From Toxonevra muliebris (lineage: Eukaryota > Arthropoda > Insecta > Diptera > Pallopteridae): DNA of 64,000 nucleotides. The position numbers and the translations under genes are program-made. A model generated the notes under the pieces. That model saw only the letters and a list, made by a program, of their open reading frames with translations. It had not been told where the DNA came from and searched no databases. The stretch lies in NCBI GenBank assembly GCA_963691655.1, contig OY829326.1, positions 91,753,235 through 91,817,234 of the forward strand, given 5' to 3'. Numbering within the stretch: the stretch's first letter is position 1; each line of letters begins with the position of its first letter. Shown here piece by piece: positions 1-12,613 of this stretch.

Positions 1-2080
1 TTGGTATGTTTTCTTTTTCATCTTGTTGCTAATTTTAATAACTCATTTTCCTCTAGTGTGCAATCACTTTTTTTTTTGTATGATCTGTTGACGGTAATAG
101 AATGGTATGTTTCATCGAAGCGGTTGCAAACGAACCCACACAACTGAAGCTCCGGGATAAGCCAGTGCACACTATGTAGCTGCTAGATACAAATTTAAGT
201 AATTTTTTTCTTTATTCCACCTTGCATACATTCTACCTTGAGAAGCCAGCCGGCAGGTTCATAACAAGCTACTTGCATTTAAATGTTAGTTCAGCTCTAA
301 AACATTTAATTTTTCAATTAGTTTACATAAATCATTAAATAGCTGAAAAAAATAAGTTTTATTTTTGTTTTCATTATTTACTACTAGTGACTGATCTGAT
401 TTAATGTAGTTTCAAACACCTAATTATTTGCTCATTAAAATTACAAAACATCATCAGCTTAACTAATAAATAATTATGGCATTTGCCTAACAATATACTA
501 CGGATTATATTTAAATCACAATATTACAAATAAATACAAACATAGTTATGCAAGTAGTGGTAAAGATACCTATCAAATGACCGCTAATTAAGTAAAAATA
601 ATAAAAGGCAAGAGAGAAAAGAGAAAAATAATAAGGATAATAAATGCATACTCTGCTAAGGGTGATTTACAGGAATTTAATGCGAAACCATGGCAACTTG
701 TTGATGCTGATGTTTTTGTCGATAAGGGCGATTTAATTTTTTGCTTCGTTTATCAATAAATTCGGCAAATAACTGTGTATTTATATATATTACATGTATT
801 TCACAGGTTAACCTAAGAAAAACAGGGAATCTAAAAAAAAAAAAAAATATGGAACGTTGACGACAACAGTTGATGTTGGGTGGCTGTTGAAGCAACGTAA
901 TGTTGGGTAGACTGTCACACAAATACACTGGCATTGAATGCAAAGTCGTTCTTAGCTTACAGTAAAAATATAATTGCAGTCCAGCATGTTGAAAGTAATA
1001 ACTTTTTTCCATTTTCTGTTTTTTATTTGCTACAATTTCATTTCGCATTAATTTCCTATAGTTACCAGCAAAAACAACAACAACAAGAGAAGCACGGGCA
1101 GCACGCCACAACTCAATAAAAGCAAATATCGTATGAGAGTAGTCGAGGAGTTTCTTCTGAAAATTGATGCATTTAAAATATTTAGAACTTGAAAGCGCAT
1201 ATAAGTATGCTATTGTTTTCTTCATTTTCCACCCATGGTTTCTTACTTGCATGATTGCTTACACGGTTCCAGTACTTTCATATTTATACAACAGCGGAAC
1301 AGTTTTATGAAGCAGAAGAAATTGAACTAAATTTCATTTTCGTGTAATTTATCGGAAACACAAGCATAGCTTTAATTAAATATTTAATTTTAAAACTTGT
1401 TTGCTTTTTTTCTAGTTTAGAGAAATTGTATTTATGTTGCGCTAAGTTCAAAAAGCCATTAGTTTTAATTAAATAAAGTACATAGTTTGCTTAAATTTTA
1501 ATTATAATTGGTCATTAATACAAGTGTCAATTAAATTCAATAGCTGAGCCGACATACATGCATGCGAAAGCCATTTGGCATTCTACTTAATGCCATGAAT
1601 ATTTGCAATAAATTGTTAAATTTTTTACGATTTGTTTTATTTTTTTTATTAAATTATATTGATGAAATAGTCGGTAATATTTACAGCGAACCGATGTTGG
1701 CATTATGTACATCTTCAGCTAAGATTGTAAATATATGCTGTCGGAATCCATGTTTATTTTTATGAAGAAAATCGCAAAGCTATTGCTGGTTATAACCTAC
1801 GTGCAACAAGAAAAGCACTCTCTGCCTGTAAGTTTCGAAATGAAAGATATCGGCGCGTCCAAAACGTGTTTGGTAATAAAATTCCAACAATATTTGAAGC
1901 AACATAGTGTGGTTCTGAGCCAACGCAAGCATGCTGAAAAAAATCCTAAAATAGTTTGGCATGAAAGACAGCAAATCTTTTAATACTTCATTCGAAACTG
2001 GAAAAAATCCTCATATTGATTGATTTTATTCATAGTTATAATATCTAAATGTTTCTGAGGAACAAGCATAGCCTCTTGTG
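1..2080. other. Anonymous AT-rich non-coding stretch
   Basis: No gene or recognisable element was found here. The open frames, the longest 191 codons on the minus strand at 677-1252, have no domain I recognise and are rich in K, F, Y and N, as expected from translating AT-rich DNA. Homopolymer A/T runs are common. Confidence 0.5.
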
Positions 2081-2089
2081 CAAACTGAC

Positions 2090-2560
2090 CCAAAAAATCA
2101 ACAGCATTAATAGTGTTGGCTACATTTGATGCGCAACTGAGACAGCAAGTTGCACTAAGCCGCTAAAAAAGAAGACTTAATTTCTATCCAGAGCGAGATT
2201 ACGTACCTACGTGATGAAAATTAACAACTCGATGATGGTATTCGAGGGCTTAAAAGCAGATTAAAAAAACTGACCGAACGTGCAAGCGCTCAAATATTTT
2301 GGTCAATGGCCAGTTCAGTTAAAATACTGAGGAAACTGATTCGGAGTTCTTCGATTTATGTTCGAAAGTCCTCAAAACTTCAATGAATGTGGTCGATCTA
2401 TCGAATTGAGGGCCTCCGCCAATTGAAAGCCCACCACCGAAAGGAAGAAGAAATCCGAAAAAATTTAAAAAACCAGAGGACATGAACCTAATTGAGTTCG
2501 ACACAGCAACATTTTTGTATTTATTAATTTGGTCATATTTCATTTTATTGTATTTATTAA
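2090..2560 (+). other. Possible decayed coding remnant, coiled-coil-like
   Basis: In several plus-strand frames, with stops and frame changes between them, short stretches look protein-like. One is rich in E, K, L and Q around 2165-2290 and could be a coiled coil. A later one at about 2330-2480 is rich in P, K and R. I do not recognise the family. A short inverted repeat (cgcccaatgttggct at about 2604, and its complement with agcaacattgggcg at about 2667) follows, which would fit a mobile element. This is an inference from composition only. Confidence 0.2.
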
Positions 2561-2904
2561 ATTTGTATCTTTAAATTTCCCAACTTTGTCATCAACATTG
2601 TTCGCCCAATGTTGGCTAGATATTTCTTGTATTATTGATGTGAATATTGTACATTTTAGCTTTATGTAGCAACATTGGGCGCTTAACGTTACTTAATTTT
2701 TATATCCATTTGTAATATAAAATAGAACCAGATCTTTTTTCAACTCTCAACAAGGAAGTCGCCGATTGGCACTTCCTCCTTGTACTCTTTTAAAATATTG
2801 GCACTCCGCCAATATCATTACCAAATCACCTTCTTTTTAATAAATTTGTAAACTCAACTAATTTGTGCTTAATTATTCCCACATTTCTAAAAACATTAAA
2901 AAAG

Positions 2905-3215
2905 GGGCATGCTACTCTGCATAAACCCGATCTGCGGTTTTGTCGCCTACGTACCCCCTATGCCCTGGTATCCAAATGAGTTGTACTCTGTTATGAGAAG
3001 CTAGACAGATTAGGAGCTGTAGGCAGTCCCAAACTAGTTTAGATAAATTTTGTATGCAGTAAGTGTAAGAAATGCCACCTTGCTGTCAGAGTTGATATTG
3101 AAATATGTTTTTGTTGTAAACAGATCTGTTTTCATACTTCCTTATGCAAAGATCAATGGCATGCACCTCGACTTGGAAAACTGAGTTACCTGTGCCCATG
3201 TTCCTTCTGATTCAG
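2905..3215 (-). pseudogene. LINE RNase H domain remnant
   Basis: Read on the minus strand, this encodes broken pieces of the RNase H domain found near the end of ORF2 in I/R1/LOA-type non-LTR retrotransposons. The pieces appear in the expected order. SVFQVEVHAIDLC (about 3180-3140) carries the conserved Glu of the FQAE motif. A segment resembling DSKVAFLTLTAYK (about 3090-3040) carries the third acidic residue. VQLIWIPGHRG and then TADR (about 2975-2905) carry the fourth Asp. The pieces lie in different frames, so several indels separate them. The first acidic motif (DGS) was not found. The reverse transcriptase part is absent, so this is a 5'-truncated, inactive copy. Confidence 0.6.
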
Positions 3216-4029
3216 AGATGTCTGATTCAGAAATTACAATGTAAATCATTGCATTCAAAATTTGGCACGCAATGACGTTCTTTCTTACACGGCATGGCAG
3301 ATGTGACAACAACTCACAGAAATAAAATCTCTTTAGTATTAACCCTTCTTTGCCCATGCTGCCATATATGGTCCCACCACTTTGGACGGTAATAGTGACG
3401 CCATCTTACGTCCAACATCCAAACCACAATATGGGTTTCGTAGATAGCAGCTATCTGTATCGTTGCGCATATATAACGGTATTAGAAAACGCCAGCTGTC
3501 AAAAGTTATTGCCATTTCTATGTGAAAAATACGTTTTTCACAAAAAAATAAAATGAAATAAAATTTTAGAATTTCTGTATAGCCGAAAGATATTGTTTCT
3601 ATAAATTTCAGACTGAATAATTGGTATAAATTTTAATTTTTGGTTATTTCTCTCAATAAAGTGATTAAAAAAAAGTTATGCATTTCTATTTTATTTGATA
3701 CTGCCCAACGAACCATATGTCGCCCATATGTAATTAATCTTCATCCGTCCCTAGTGTCAATTTGACACTATTTTAGACTTTCAACGTGAATATTTTGGAT
3801 ATCTGTGATTATTTTTCGTTTAAATTTTGCGACTTTAGTTTTTTTTTTTGTCTTTATAAGTGTTATTTTATAGCAAGAAGTGCTGTAATAATTTTGCGGA
3901 GCTGTCAACAGAAAAAAACGTGTCAAAATGGCACTATATGCGTACCTCAGAGCAAAAGCGTATTAAATCTTTAAATTAAAAATATTTTATGATAACAAAA
4001 TAAACGTTTATTATTTTTAACCTCACTAC

Positions 4030-4226
4030 ACTCGTTTACTCTGGTTCTTGGCTCAAATATTTGTGTTGGCAAGATCGTTTTTGAAAATGATTCGGCCGAT
4101 ATGGCGGGTATTTCTGGGGGGATGTTGGGCTTAATTTCGTCTAGCATCGTTAGTTTGTTGATATAAACCTTGACTTCAAGTAGCCCAAGAGGAAAAAGTC
4201 CAGCGGTGTAAAATCTGGCGAACGCA
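4030..4226 (-). pseudogene. Mariner-type transposase C-terminal fragment
   Basis: On the minus strand the frame begins with RSPDFTPLDFFL, followed by GYLKS. This is the hallmark block around the third catalytic Asp of Tc1/mariner-superfamily transposases. After a one-base frame change the homology continues with a segment beginning KVYINK and ending near AESFSKTIL, typical of the mariner C-terminus. At least one frameshift and stop interrupts it. An N-terminal piece of a similar transposase lies about 0.8 kb upstream on the same strand (5040-5325). The two are probably halves of one copy, with unrelated AT-rich DNA between them. Confidence 0.6.
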
Positions 4227-4239
4227 CAGTGGTCTGCAA

Positions 4240-5030
4240 AGTTTTTTTTTGGGGGCGGGTTCTGACATTTTAAATAGTTACAGTGTAAACCCTAGCAGCG
4301 TTTTAGAATACCGGTTAAATACAGCTATTCTTCAAATTTTTTTTTGGCTTATAGAGTCTAAGCAAAAATAGTTGTTGAAACGTGTGGAATTTCATATGGA
4401 AAAAGTGCAATCAACTTGTAAGAGTAAGTACTATTCATAAATCGAAATAAAAATATTATTTAACTATAATCAAATCAATAAATAAGTAATGAATTCACCG
4501 GTGTTTTTATCATGTAAGCTGCTTTCAAGGCTGAGAAAAAAAGGGTTTTAAAAAAATGCTCAAGAGTTTTTAGTTTTAAATTATTAATTATTCATTTTTG
4601 TAAAACATATAAAAATATCAGTTGCCGAAAGTTGCCGGAATGGATTTTACACAATATTTTCAATGCAATGTACAGATGTGCTATATTCTATGTGCCAGCA
4701 ATTGTAACATCAAAAAGTAATTGTATAATAGAAATTTTTTGTCCGTATAGATGGACGGAGAGAAAGGTTAAAGATTTTTGCGTCAAATATTTCCTTGAGC
4801 TTATATTAGCTGTATTAGCCATCCTCCTCTATTACCTCCTTTCGTATTGACAATAGCATGTATCAGCATGTATATCAAAAATCTACCACCTTGAAAAAGC
4901 TATTTTGTTTTTCGAGAGATTACAAAAACCCCCAAATGTCTGGTTTCGTCAAAATTCGATAATTTTTTTTGCAAATGGTCCACCATTTTGGATCTGCCAT
5001 TTTGTTTTTTTAAAAACTGAGATCGGATTC
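4240..5030. other. Non-coding spacer between two mariner fragments
   Basis: No transposase homology is visible in this AT-rich stretch. It separates the N- and C-terminal mariner fragments, where the catalytic core would be expected. It could be a later insertion or replacement. No clear terminal repeats were seen at its edges. Confidence 0.35.
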
Positions 5031-5039
5031 GTAATCACC

Positions 5040-5325
5040 GACCACAAAAGCCTGGGATAATCATTACAAAAGAAAGATTTGTTCGACTTATGGCCAGCTT
5101 TTCGGTATTCCAGACCACTGTGGAACGCGGAGGCAAGTAAAAATTACCATTTTTTGATATCAACCGACCGAAAAATCGATTGTGGCACGAACTGAGTGAG
5201 GTGGAACGCCGTTTTTCCAGGAACAATCGGCTTCAAAACATCAAAATAGCTTCTCTACGGGAGAAATTATTTTGACTGTACAACTGAACAATTTCAGCGC
5301 GCTCGTTCTGAGTGTACTGTTCCAT
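5040..5325 (-). pseudogene. Mariner-type transposase N-terminal fragment
   Basis: The minus-strand frame starts at the ATG at 5325-5323. It reads MEQYTQNERAEIVQLY, the start of the helix-turn-helix DNA-binding region of a mariner-like transposase. A stop codon interrupts it near residue 31. The similarity carries on in other frames (a segment beginning PGKTAFHL) to about 5040. The start was chosen because it coincides with the conserved N-terminus. Upstream, 5368-5383 holds a perfect GACAGCGCTGTC palindrome. It pairs with the C-terminal fragment at 4030-4226 and is non-functional. Confidence 0.6.
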
Positions 5326-5399
5326 GGTATGTCAATACTTATGTACTGGTATATGGTATGTCATTAGTCGATCTGACAGCGCTGTCAAAAGTTACAGGG

Positions 5400-8300
5400 T
5401 CGCCAGATGCTTCTACTTTAAATGACCTATTCTGTAGTAACGAGCAGAGGGATTCCGAATATGGACAAGCTGAAGGAATTGCTTACAGAAGCTTCTCGAG
5501 ATGAAAATGTGTGGATATGGTCAAAAGACAAAAAAAAAAAAAACAATATTCCAGAGACCCACCACCTCCAGCAACAGAAAAAATTAACAATTCATTTATT
5601 TTATGCTCTGCTACAGATAAAAAATATCAAATACAATAGACAGTAAAATCCAATAACTTTTTTAGGGCCAACACTATATGCATCTTCACGTTGTACTGAT
5701 GTATTATCTTCGCTCATGCTTTTCATTGAATTTCAATGTTTGTGAATCATGTGCAAAGTCATTAAATGTGTCAGTTTTAGTGCCTGTGGTTTATTTTGCA
5801 TTTTTAGTTTCAGCAATTGATGAAAAGGAGTAAAAGAATAAAGTCTACAGTCGTAGGTCGAACTGTGCAAAGTTTGGGTAATACGAAAATCGCAACTACA
5901 AAAACAAACTTGCAAAAGAAATGGCCATATGAGCGTGCCAGATTTCGATCTAAGCTTAAATATTGCACTTATCATTCATATCATTTACATGAGTAGTTCC
6001 ACTCCCAGGCTCCTAAAGTTACATATTGGAAGTATTTGTACATAAACAATTTTTCCAAATTAAACCATAAAAATATATTTTCGAAATATCTCGACTCTAG
6101 CGTCATTTACCGGATCCATTTTTAGTAAATATTTTTGTTTCAATATCTCGACGTCAGCGTCACCTAGCGGGCCCAAAATAATAAGCAAATATATGATATG
6201 ATAAATTTTTTTATTCTAGAGCACATATCTAATTATTTGAATCGTTTTTGAATCCAAACCTTTTCTGTTCTAAAAGTGGAAATTTTGCTTTCAAAGTCCA
6301 GACACCTGGAATATTCCAAACTTCGAGTTCATGAATTTTTTTGGCCTCCCTCCTTATTAGTTGTTGAATTCTGCACATTATTATTTTTCGCCAACATGTG
6401 GCAAATTTTTATATTTTTAAATTAAATTTGTATGTCTTACACTTTACATGAAAATTCAACTCATATTCAAAAAACTAACGGAAAATTTGAGACGTACATA
6501 TACTCAGTGAAAGAATTACATTATATTTTTTGTTGATTGGTAACACAAAGCTGTAGTTTTTTCCCACAGCACTGTCATACACATATAAAACAGTATACAT
6601 TCCTTTGCTTGGCAAAAAATAAGTACTTGGATCCTGTTGCTGATCATTGTTACACTTTTGCTCCTAAGAGTATGTAGCAATTTGTGAAACTGTACAAACT
6701 TATTTGATTTGTTTCGAAATTTATTACTTTCTAGACTGATCCGGTAGCTTCCCGTCTTGTAATATGAAAGCTACAGCAAAAAAAAAAAATGACCCTATGA
6801 ACGAGAACCTAAATCAAATTATTGCACATATCACATACTTATCATTTTTTTGTATATTGACACATAAATATTGTTGTTTTAATTGACTGTGCTAGCCTAC
6901 AAAATGTCAAAATAACGCAAGAGCTTACCTGATTTCAAGCAATGTATAAACATGTGCGGCTACAACAAAAGAAAATAACCGATTACCTGGAGGCGTCGCA
7001 CAGTGTAGCGTCTCCATACAACCGGTGAACAAAAATAGAAGGAGTAGTGATAGGCCAATGAAATTTTGCACAGATATTTTTTCGGTAAATATTAAGAAAT
7101 TTTGTGAATTTCAGCTAAATCGGTTAACGGACACGCCCACTTCCCATATAAGCTGAATCAAAAAATTACAATATCTCAAAAACTCTTGAAGTAATAAACT
7201 TGAATTGTGCAGTGGCGCTACTGATACTGTAAGCATATCTAAAAACAAAAATGGTCAAGATTGGAAATATGGGCGTGGCACGTCCCATGCAAAACAAGCG
7301 CCTAAATCAGTTTTTTGGCTCAAAATTGTCGTAGAACCCAATCTCATGCCTTGAAAATTGGAGTACGATAACAATTTATAAAAATTATCTAAATCGAAAA
7401 AGTAGGCGTGGCTACTCCAATATAGTAAAAGTATTTTACGGTATATATTAAAGCTGCTTGAGATTTCTCTTGTATTTTCTAATCGACACTTTCTAAGCTC
7501 TTTGTGTCTTGCTTCCAAAGCATCCTCCGAAAGAGTATTTAAAAAAAAAAAAAAAATTGGTACGCCCTAATATGCATATATACAAGTATATTTATTTATG
7601 CAATATGTATGCATAAGTACATACATGGGATACAACTCAGATATCGCTTAAATTTGGTGTGTTCACATTTTTCAAAAACAACTTTTTTCATTCGAGGTTC
7701 CTCTAGAAAATTGATTACTACGTCTGAATATGCAAGCGCATGCAGCTGAAATTTTTTTCTTATTATTGTAGAGATTTCTGCTATGTGAATAACTTGCAGT
7801 AAAATACAAATGAACGAAAGATATTGATAGTTTTTAGGAGACTATGAAAATTAAATCTAGAGGTTAGTTTTCAAAGTCATGACTTAAGTTCATGTCAATT
7901 TCGTTATTTTAAGTTATATATAAGCAGGTTAGTTTGTATAGAAGGTGCCATACCCGTTTGCAATAACGAACTCAGACCAATTCCATCATATGCCCAGAAA
8001 CATAATGCATCGTTGTACAAATATTTGTGCTATGGTTTCAGTGGTATAACCGGACATACAAACATATTTTCATTTTCAAATATATAGAGAAGAGAAGAAT
8101 CATATAATTCAAACTAAACATACCTTGAGTGATCTGATAATAAAATGGTTCATGTTCTAAGAATTTTCAAAAGTTTCACTGAATTTACCTAACTTTACTT
8201 AGTTGGTATAATCCTAAAGCGAAAGCAATAGCAACTAAAAAGGCTTTAAGTATTAAAACCAAAATTACACTGTTTGACACAAAGTAAAATATTTGATGCC

Positions 8301-9360
8301 AAAGTTTAGCAAAATAGGGATTTGAATCTAATATTATATATTTTTTAACTTAAGACAAAAATTTAAAGCATAATCTAGAGACCCGAACTTTATTCAAAAC
8401 ATATTGATATTGAAAAAGTGGGTTTCAAGATAATACCAAAATAATACCAGTGATAACATGCGACTGCTGTAGAGGGATGTGGAGGCTTAGGATGGCTCAC
8501 ATGAGCTATCACAGCCATTAAGATTAAGAGCGATTAAGAGTACTTAAGTAATATAAGTTGAAAGTTGTTTCCAAAATACTGTTTCTATCCCAATTTTTGT
8601 ACTAAACACTTCTATTTTTTACCGTCCAAATCATACAGGTCAATACGAAAACAGAAAGTAATTCGTTTCGCTTTATTTTTTTTTTAGAAATTTTGTCTAA
8701 CTTAGGCATATTTGAGCTTAGGCAAATTGCCAATAAACGTACGTGTTTTTATCTAAGTTCTTCAACTTCATATAAAAAAATTTACCCAAGTCAACTTAGG
8801 CAAAAAAACATAAGTTTTTTCTCTATGTGTAGAACACCAAGAGCTACTGATTCCGTCGTCATATACACCCAACCTATAACCATAACCTCCTTTGATTCGT
8901 CTATATGTAGTATGAATAAAGTTTAACAAAATAAATAATAATTAATAAAAGTCATGAAACGTAATAAATATTCTTTGCCAAGAATATATTCTTTGTCAAG
9001 GAAGATAAAGTTTTTTACAGCGAGAGCCTGGACGGCCGGGCTGCTTAGCGGTTGTAGATAAAAAATTAGTGGAAAAAAAACAAAGAGTAATGAAAGAAAA
9101 GAAAAATTGACTGGAATATACGTCATCGGCTGTACCATCAACTTCTTCAGCCTCAGCTGAATTTTTAATACCACTAGTACACGACGCGACGTCATCGTTG
9201 CGGATGACGTATTCCCATAGAAAGAAGAAATGCGAAACTCGTTAGATTGTATGTCTTTTTAAACTTTTATATAATTGTTAATTTGTAAATGGTTTTAATT
9301 TTGCTTCTTAAGGTTGATAAAACGCTTCAACGAATGTAGGAATTTGTCAAAGAATAGTCA
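5400..9360. other. Non-coding stretch with dispersed-repeat fragments
   Basis: No gene was recognised. At 6083-6175 there is a diverged tandem duplication built on atctcgac..agcgtca. Between about 6990 and 7430 lies sequence of the kind that recurs in fly genomes (gaaattttgcacagat, gggcgtggc and its complement), presumably an old transposon. Open frames here look like chance. Confidence 0.4.
6083..6175 (+). repeat. Diverged tandem duplication, about 58-bp period
   Basis: aatatctcgactctagcgtc (from about 6086) is followed about 58 bases later by aatatctcgacgtcagcgtc. Both copies are followed by a related ..ac..agcgg/accgga segment and an A/T-rich tail. The copies are clearly related but not identical. 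Confidence 0.5.
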
Positions 9361-9365
9361 TTACA

Positions 9366-9695
9366 GGAATTCTAACAGGTCATTGTAGGTTGAACTATCA
9401 CCTAACAAAACTGTGAATTACAGCTAATGAATCATCTAGGTTTTGCAGAGAAGATAAGGAATCTGCAAAGCACATTTTAGGACAGTGCCCCGCACTTATG
9501 CATATTCGTAAAAGAGATCTGGGTAACCACCAAATACCAGATGATAATCTCAACTCCATAGAAGTAGGATCCATACTAAAATTTCTACTGGAGGCTGGAC
9601 TTATGGAAATACTATGAGTCCATAAAGGGGCACAATAGATCTTAAAGGTCGCAGTGCGCTACCCCAATAATAATAATAATAACAATAATAATAAG
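9366..9695 (+). pseudogene. LINE ORF2 C-terminus and 3' end with TAA tail
   Basis: The plus strand carries a short C-terminal piece of an RNase H-containing LINE. First comes the LTGHC-like block, then a cysteine/histidine pattern (FCREDKESAKHILGQCPAL) typical of the zinc-binding tail of I/R1/LOA-type ORF2. The frame then ends near 9618. It contains an internal stop in the first part. About 45 bases of 3' UTR lead into a (TAA)n tract at 9666-9694, the usual tail of I-type elements. The copy is strongly 5'-truncated and inactive. Confidence 0.7.
9666..9694 (+). repeat. (TAA)n tail/microsatellite
   Basis: A run of TAA units with one AAC interruption follows the LINE 3' end directly, so it is best read as the LINE tail. 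Confidence 0.8.
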
Positions 9696-10129
9696 GTTGA
9701 GTTACATACCACGCGTCAACGCTTTCCGTGCGTCAAAAGTGTTTTCCGTGATCTACAATTTCGGCTCGTTTCACGAGCCAAGCTACACAGCTCATTTTCT
9801 GGTCGTTTTCCTCGTCTTGAAAATATCGGCTGATTTATATAACAGAAAATGTTTTAATTTCCTCTACTTTTCGCGTTATTCGCTTTCAATGCACCATTCA
9901 TCGTGTAACTCACTTCATACAAATGTTCTAATTTATCCTTTTTTACAGATGCGTAGAATGCACAAAAGGCGTAGACAGCGTTTACTGTTTTAGATAAAAT
10001 GCTAGATGATTTTGTATCGATCAAGAGTAAAGTGAGGAACAGAATGTGAAGCTGAAGCGTAAAGTAACAATCTGTTAGAAGTAAAATGTATACATTTTCA
10101 TAGTAATCCTGAGAGCAAAGTAAAAAAAA

Positions 10130-10200
10130 AACTGCTTTCAAAGTGTGTCAGAAAATCTGAGTGAAAATGTATATATTTTACCTTTCACACTTAAAGCAGT
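10130..10200. repeat. 70-nt stem-loop candidate
   Basis: actgctttcaaagtgtg at 10130-10147 is complementary, with a two-base bulge, to cacacttaaagcagt ending at 10200. It could be a decayed foldback element or a transcribed hairpin. Just upstream at 10083-10098 is a perfect 16-bp palindrome (aaaatgtatacatttt). Confidence 0.4.
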
Positions 10201-10455
10201 GAATGATACAGTTGAGAGAGCTGTCAAGCTAACGCAAGATTTTCATGGGTTAATAACCGCCTAGGAAGAACAAAAACAATTTCTTACATTTTTAGTAGAC
10301 TATGAAAATTAAATCAAATTTATTTTACAGGAACATTGAAAGTTGTATCCTGACTATCAAAAAAAATCTTTAAAGGGAAAATATGCATAATAAATTTTAT
10401 TTTTTTTTTTAGTTTTGAGTAATCACAAAGATCAACAAATTAAGACTTTTTGACT

Positions 10456-10671
10456 GCAACAGAATAGTCACCCTATAATCCTGAAAGGGATAGACCATTT
10501 TTGTTAAACAAACTTAGAGTCCAGCACTTAGTATTCAGCTCCCTTCGACCAAAATAAGAAAACTTTGACCCACTGTAGAAAAAACTGAGACGTGCTGGAC
10601 TATAAGTTTGTTTTACAAAAATGGTCTACACAACATACTCTTTCAGGATTATAGGGTGGCTATTCTGTTGC
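10456..10671. mobile_element. Foldback MITE-like element, 216 bp
   Basis: The left arm (10456-10527, starting gcaacagaatagtcacccta) and the right arm (10592-10671, ending tagggtggctattctgttgc) are reverse complements over about 70 bases with a few mismatches and small gaps. A spacer of about 64 bases lies between them. There is no coding capacity. The structure is that of a small non-autonomous DNA transposon. No unambiguous target duplication was seen, so the family is unknown. Confidence 0.65.
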
Positions 10672-11306
10672 AAAAATGCTGTTGGACTGTGTTATCAGTA
10701 TTCTATTGTTTTTTCTCTTTTAAATTGAATTCTATCATAAAAATTAATTAAGTTAAAAAAAAAAATGAAATATCCTTCATACCGAATTTCCATGCTGACT
10801 TTGCGGTCTAATCGGCACATTTTACCGTGGTCTTAGGAGAATAATATTTTAAAACTGGGTAAGCTATAGTTGAGTGAAAAAAATTGGAGGGTATGCGTTA
10901 TTTCTCAAAATTCTTTCCAAAATTTGTAAAATTTTCCTGGCAAGTGTTCAAACTCTAAATTTAAAAACGGCAAATTTTTAACTTATTGTTAATCTCTCAA
11001 TCAGATAGTTTAACGTTAGCAATTTGCAACAGGTGACATTTTCAAACGTTTTTCATTTTGTCGAACAATGTAATCTTAGCTTATGCTCTGAGTGCAAATT
11101 TTTGCTCCTCATCTTATTTCACCTTAACGCGCCTCATTTCCATGTTAAGAGTGCTCAGTTTCTGCTTTTCCCATTTATAATTAGAATAATGATGTTTTTA
11201 AGCTCATGACTTTGCAACTTTAAAGCAGCTTAGAACTATTTGCGTTTGCTGCATTGCTTGCACTCGTCTTGTGCATGGCTGACAACGGAAACGGTAATGC
11301 GCATTA

Positions 11307-12613
11307 CAGTACACCGCCAAACCATTACAAAACCCATAAATTTCCATTAATATTATTGCAAACGCAGTGAGTTTTAACAGTTTTAAAAATAATCTGTCAA
11401 ACTTTTTTTCGGGAGCTATTCTTTAGGGGCAATTTGGGGCCGATTTGTTAAGTAATAATGGAAAAGTTTGTTCTTAATTTTTATTCTTTTTTCATATCAT
11501 TTCGAGTTAAGAGTGTGAAGTGTAAGAGTAAAAAACTTTTTAGCAGTGCCGGAAAAAATGGATTAATTTAAAAAATAACATGCAAACATCAAAGTAAGTG
11601 AACTTAAATTATTCGATAAGGTTTAAGAAGGGGAAAAATTAAGCATTTCATGGAGTTTATTTCACGGAAATATGCTGGAAATCATGCGGCGTTAAGTGAT
11701 GTGTTTTGTCAGGATCGAAGCAGTGCTTGTAATCAGGTTCCGAATTTTTGTTTTAATGATGCGTTTTGACTCTGGAAATACATTTTTTTCACCCGTGTAT
11801 GTTTTTCGTGTCATTTTATCGTATCGTATCGTGTGTGTATAAAAAAATAAAATTTCCTTAAAATTCACACAGAGGTATTTTTTTTTTTTTTTGATTTCAG
11901 GTCCTTTTCCCGGTTTTTAAGTGTAATTTATTTTAATGATATTCTTTCATTTTTTTATTGATTTTCTACAGTGTTCCGACCCTGACTACATTTTATTGTT
12001 TTTTGTAAATATCCATAACTCCTGAACTGTGAGTCCAATTATATTGTGATGTTCAGCAAAAATATTGCAATTTGTGAGATCTTTTCAACCTGCAAGGTTA
12101 ATAAAAATTCAGCATTCAACGGAAGTTATGAGCAAAAGTCGAAACATGCTCCAACCCTGACGGCAATCCCCTATTAATCAGCGTTAACTTTAACTATATC
12201 TGATTTTTTGCTTGTGACATAAGTACATAAATATCCCCAAAAAATTCTATCTCTTTCAGTTGACTTCAGTATCTTTACGAGGTTCAGGGTCATCTTTTCT
12301 TACTATGGGGCTGTCTTTCTAGCAGATGTTATTGTTTGGAAACTTTGTTGGTTTTAATTCTATAAAGCTAACAGATTATAACGACAAAGAAAAAATGCAA
12401 TCATATGAATAAAACATGGGTAAATAAACTAATACTGTGGGGTGACATCAATGATGCACTTATGGTATAAATAATATAAAAAGTGTATGGAAATCAGAGC
12501 GAAAACTCTATCACGATACTTTCAACATCTTTTTAAAACTGTTAAAACTCACTGCGTTTGCAAACAAAATTAGAGGAAATTTGTGGCGTTTCTAATGATT
12601 TGGCGGTGTACTG
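11307..12613. mobile_element. 1.3-kb DNA transposon with 83-bp inverted ends
   Basis: The ends are long inverted repeats: 11307-11389 starts cagtacaccgccaaa, and 12531-12613 is its complement. They are near-identical at both extremities (the outer 15 and the inner 30 bases) with mismatches in the middle. Each end is flanked by TA (11305-11306 and 12614-12615), as expected for a Tc1/mariner/pogo-superfamily insertion. The 1.14-kb interior shows no transposase that I recognise, so this is a non-autonomous or long-dead copy. A diverged pair (gttccgaccctgac near 11974 and gctccaaccctgacgg near 12149) lies inside. Confidence 0.75.

Noticed and set aside
677..1252. 191-codon minus-strand open frame
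   Set aside because: Low-complexity, K/F/Q-rich translation with no domain. The complementary strand has an equally plausible short frame. No splice or promoter context.
2665..2882. Possible solo LTR (tgtagcaacattgggcg ... cccaca, with TATA-like and AATAAA-like motifs)
   Set aside because: No matching target duplication, no second LTR and no primer-binding site seen; AATAAA and TATA motifs are common in AT-rich DNA.
3352..3760. Possible third piggyBac-type element (ttaacccttctttgcccatg.. with ccatatatgg and ccatatgtcgcccatatg motifs)
   Set aside because: TTAA plus CCC occurs at the left, but no matching inverted end with TTAA was found to the right.
6995..7430. Possible Transib element from the CACAGTG heptamer near 6998
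   Set aside because: Only one heptamer, with no partner end, 5-bp duplication or transposase. The rest looks like a generic fly dispersed repeat.
9697..9993. 98-codon plus-strand frame, with a polypyrimidine/AG and a basic peptide (MRRMHKRRRQRLLF) at its end
   Set aside because: The ttatccttttttacag looks like a splice acceptor, but only a 14-residue basic tail follows and no partner exon or homology was seen.
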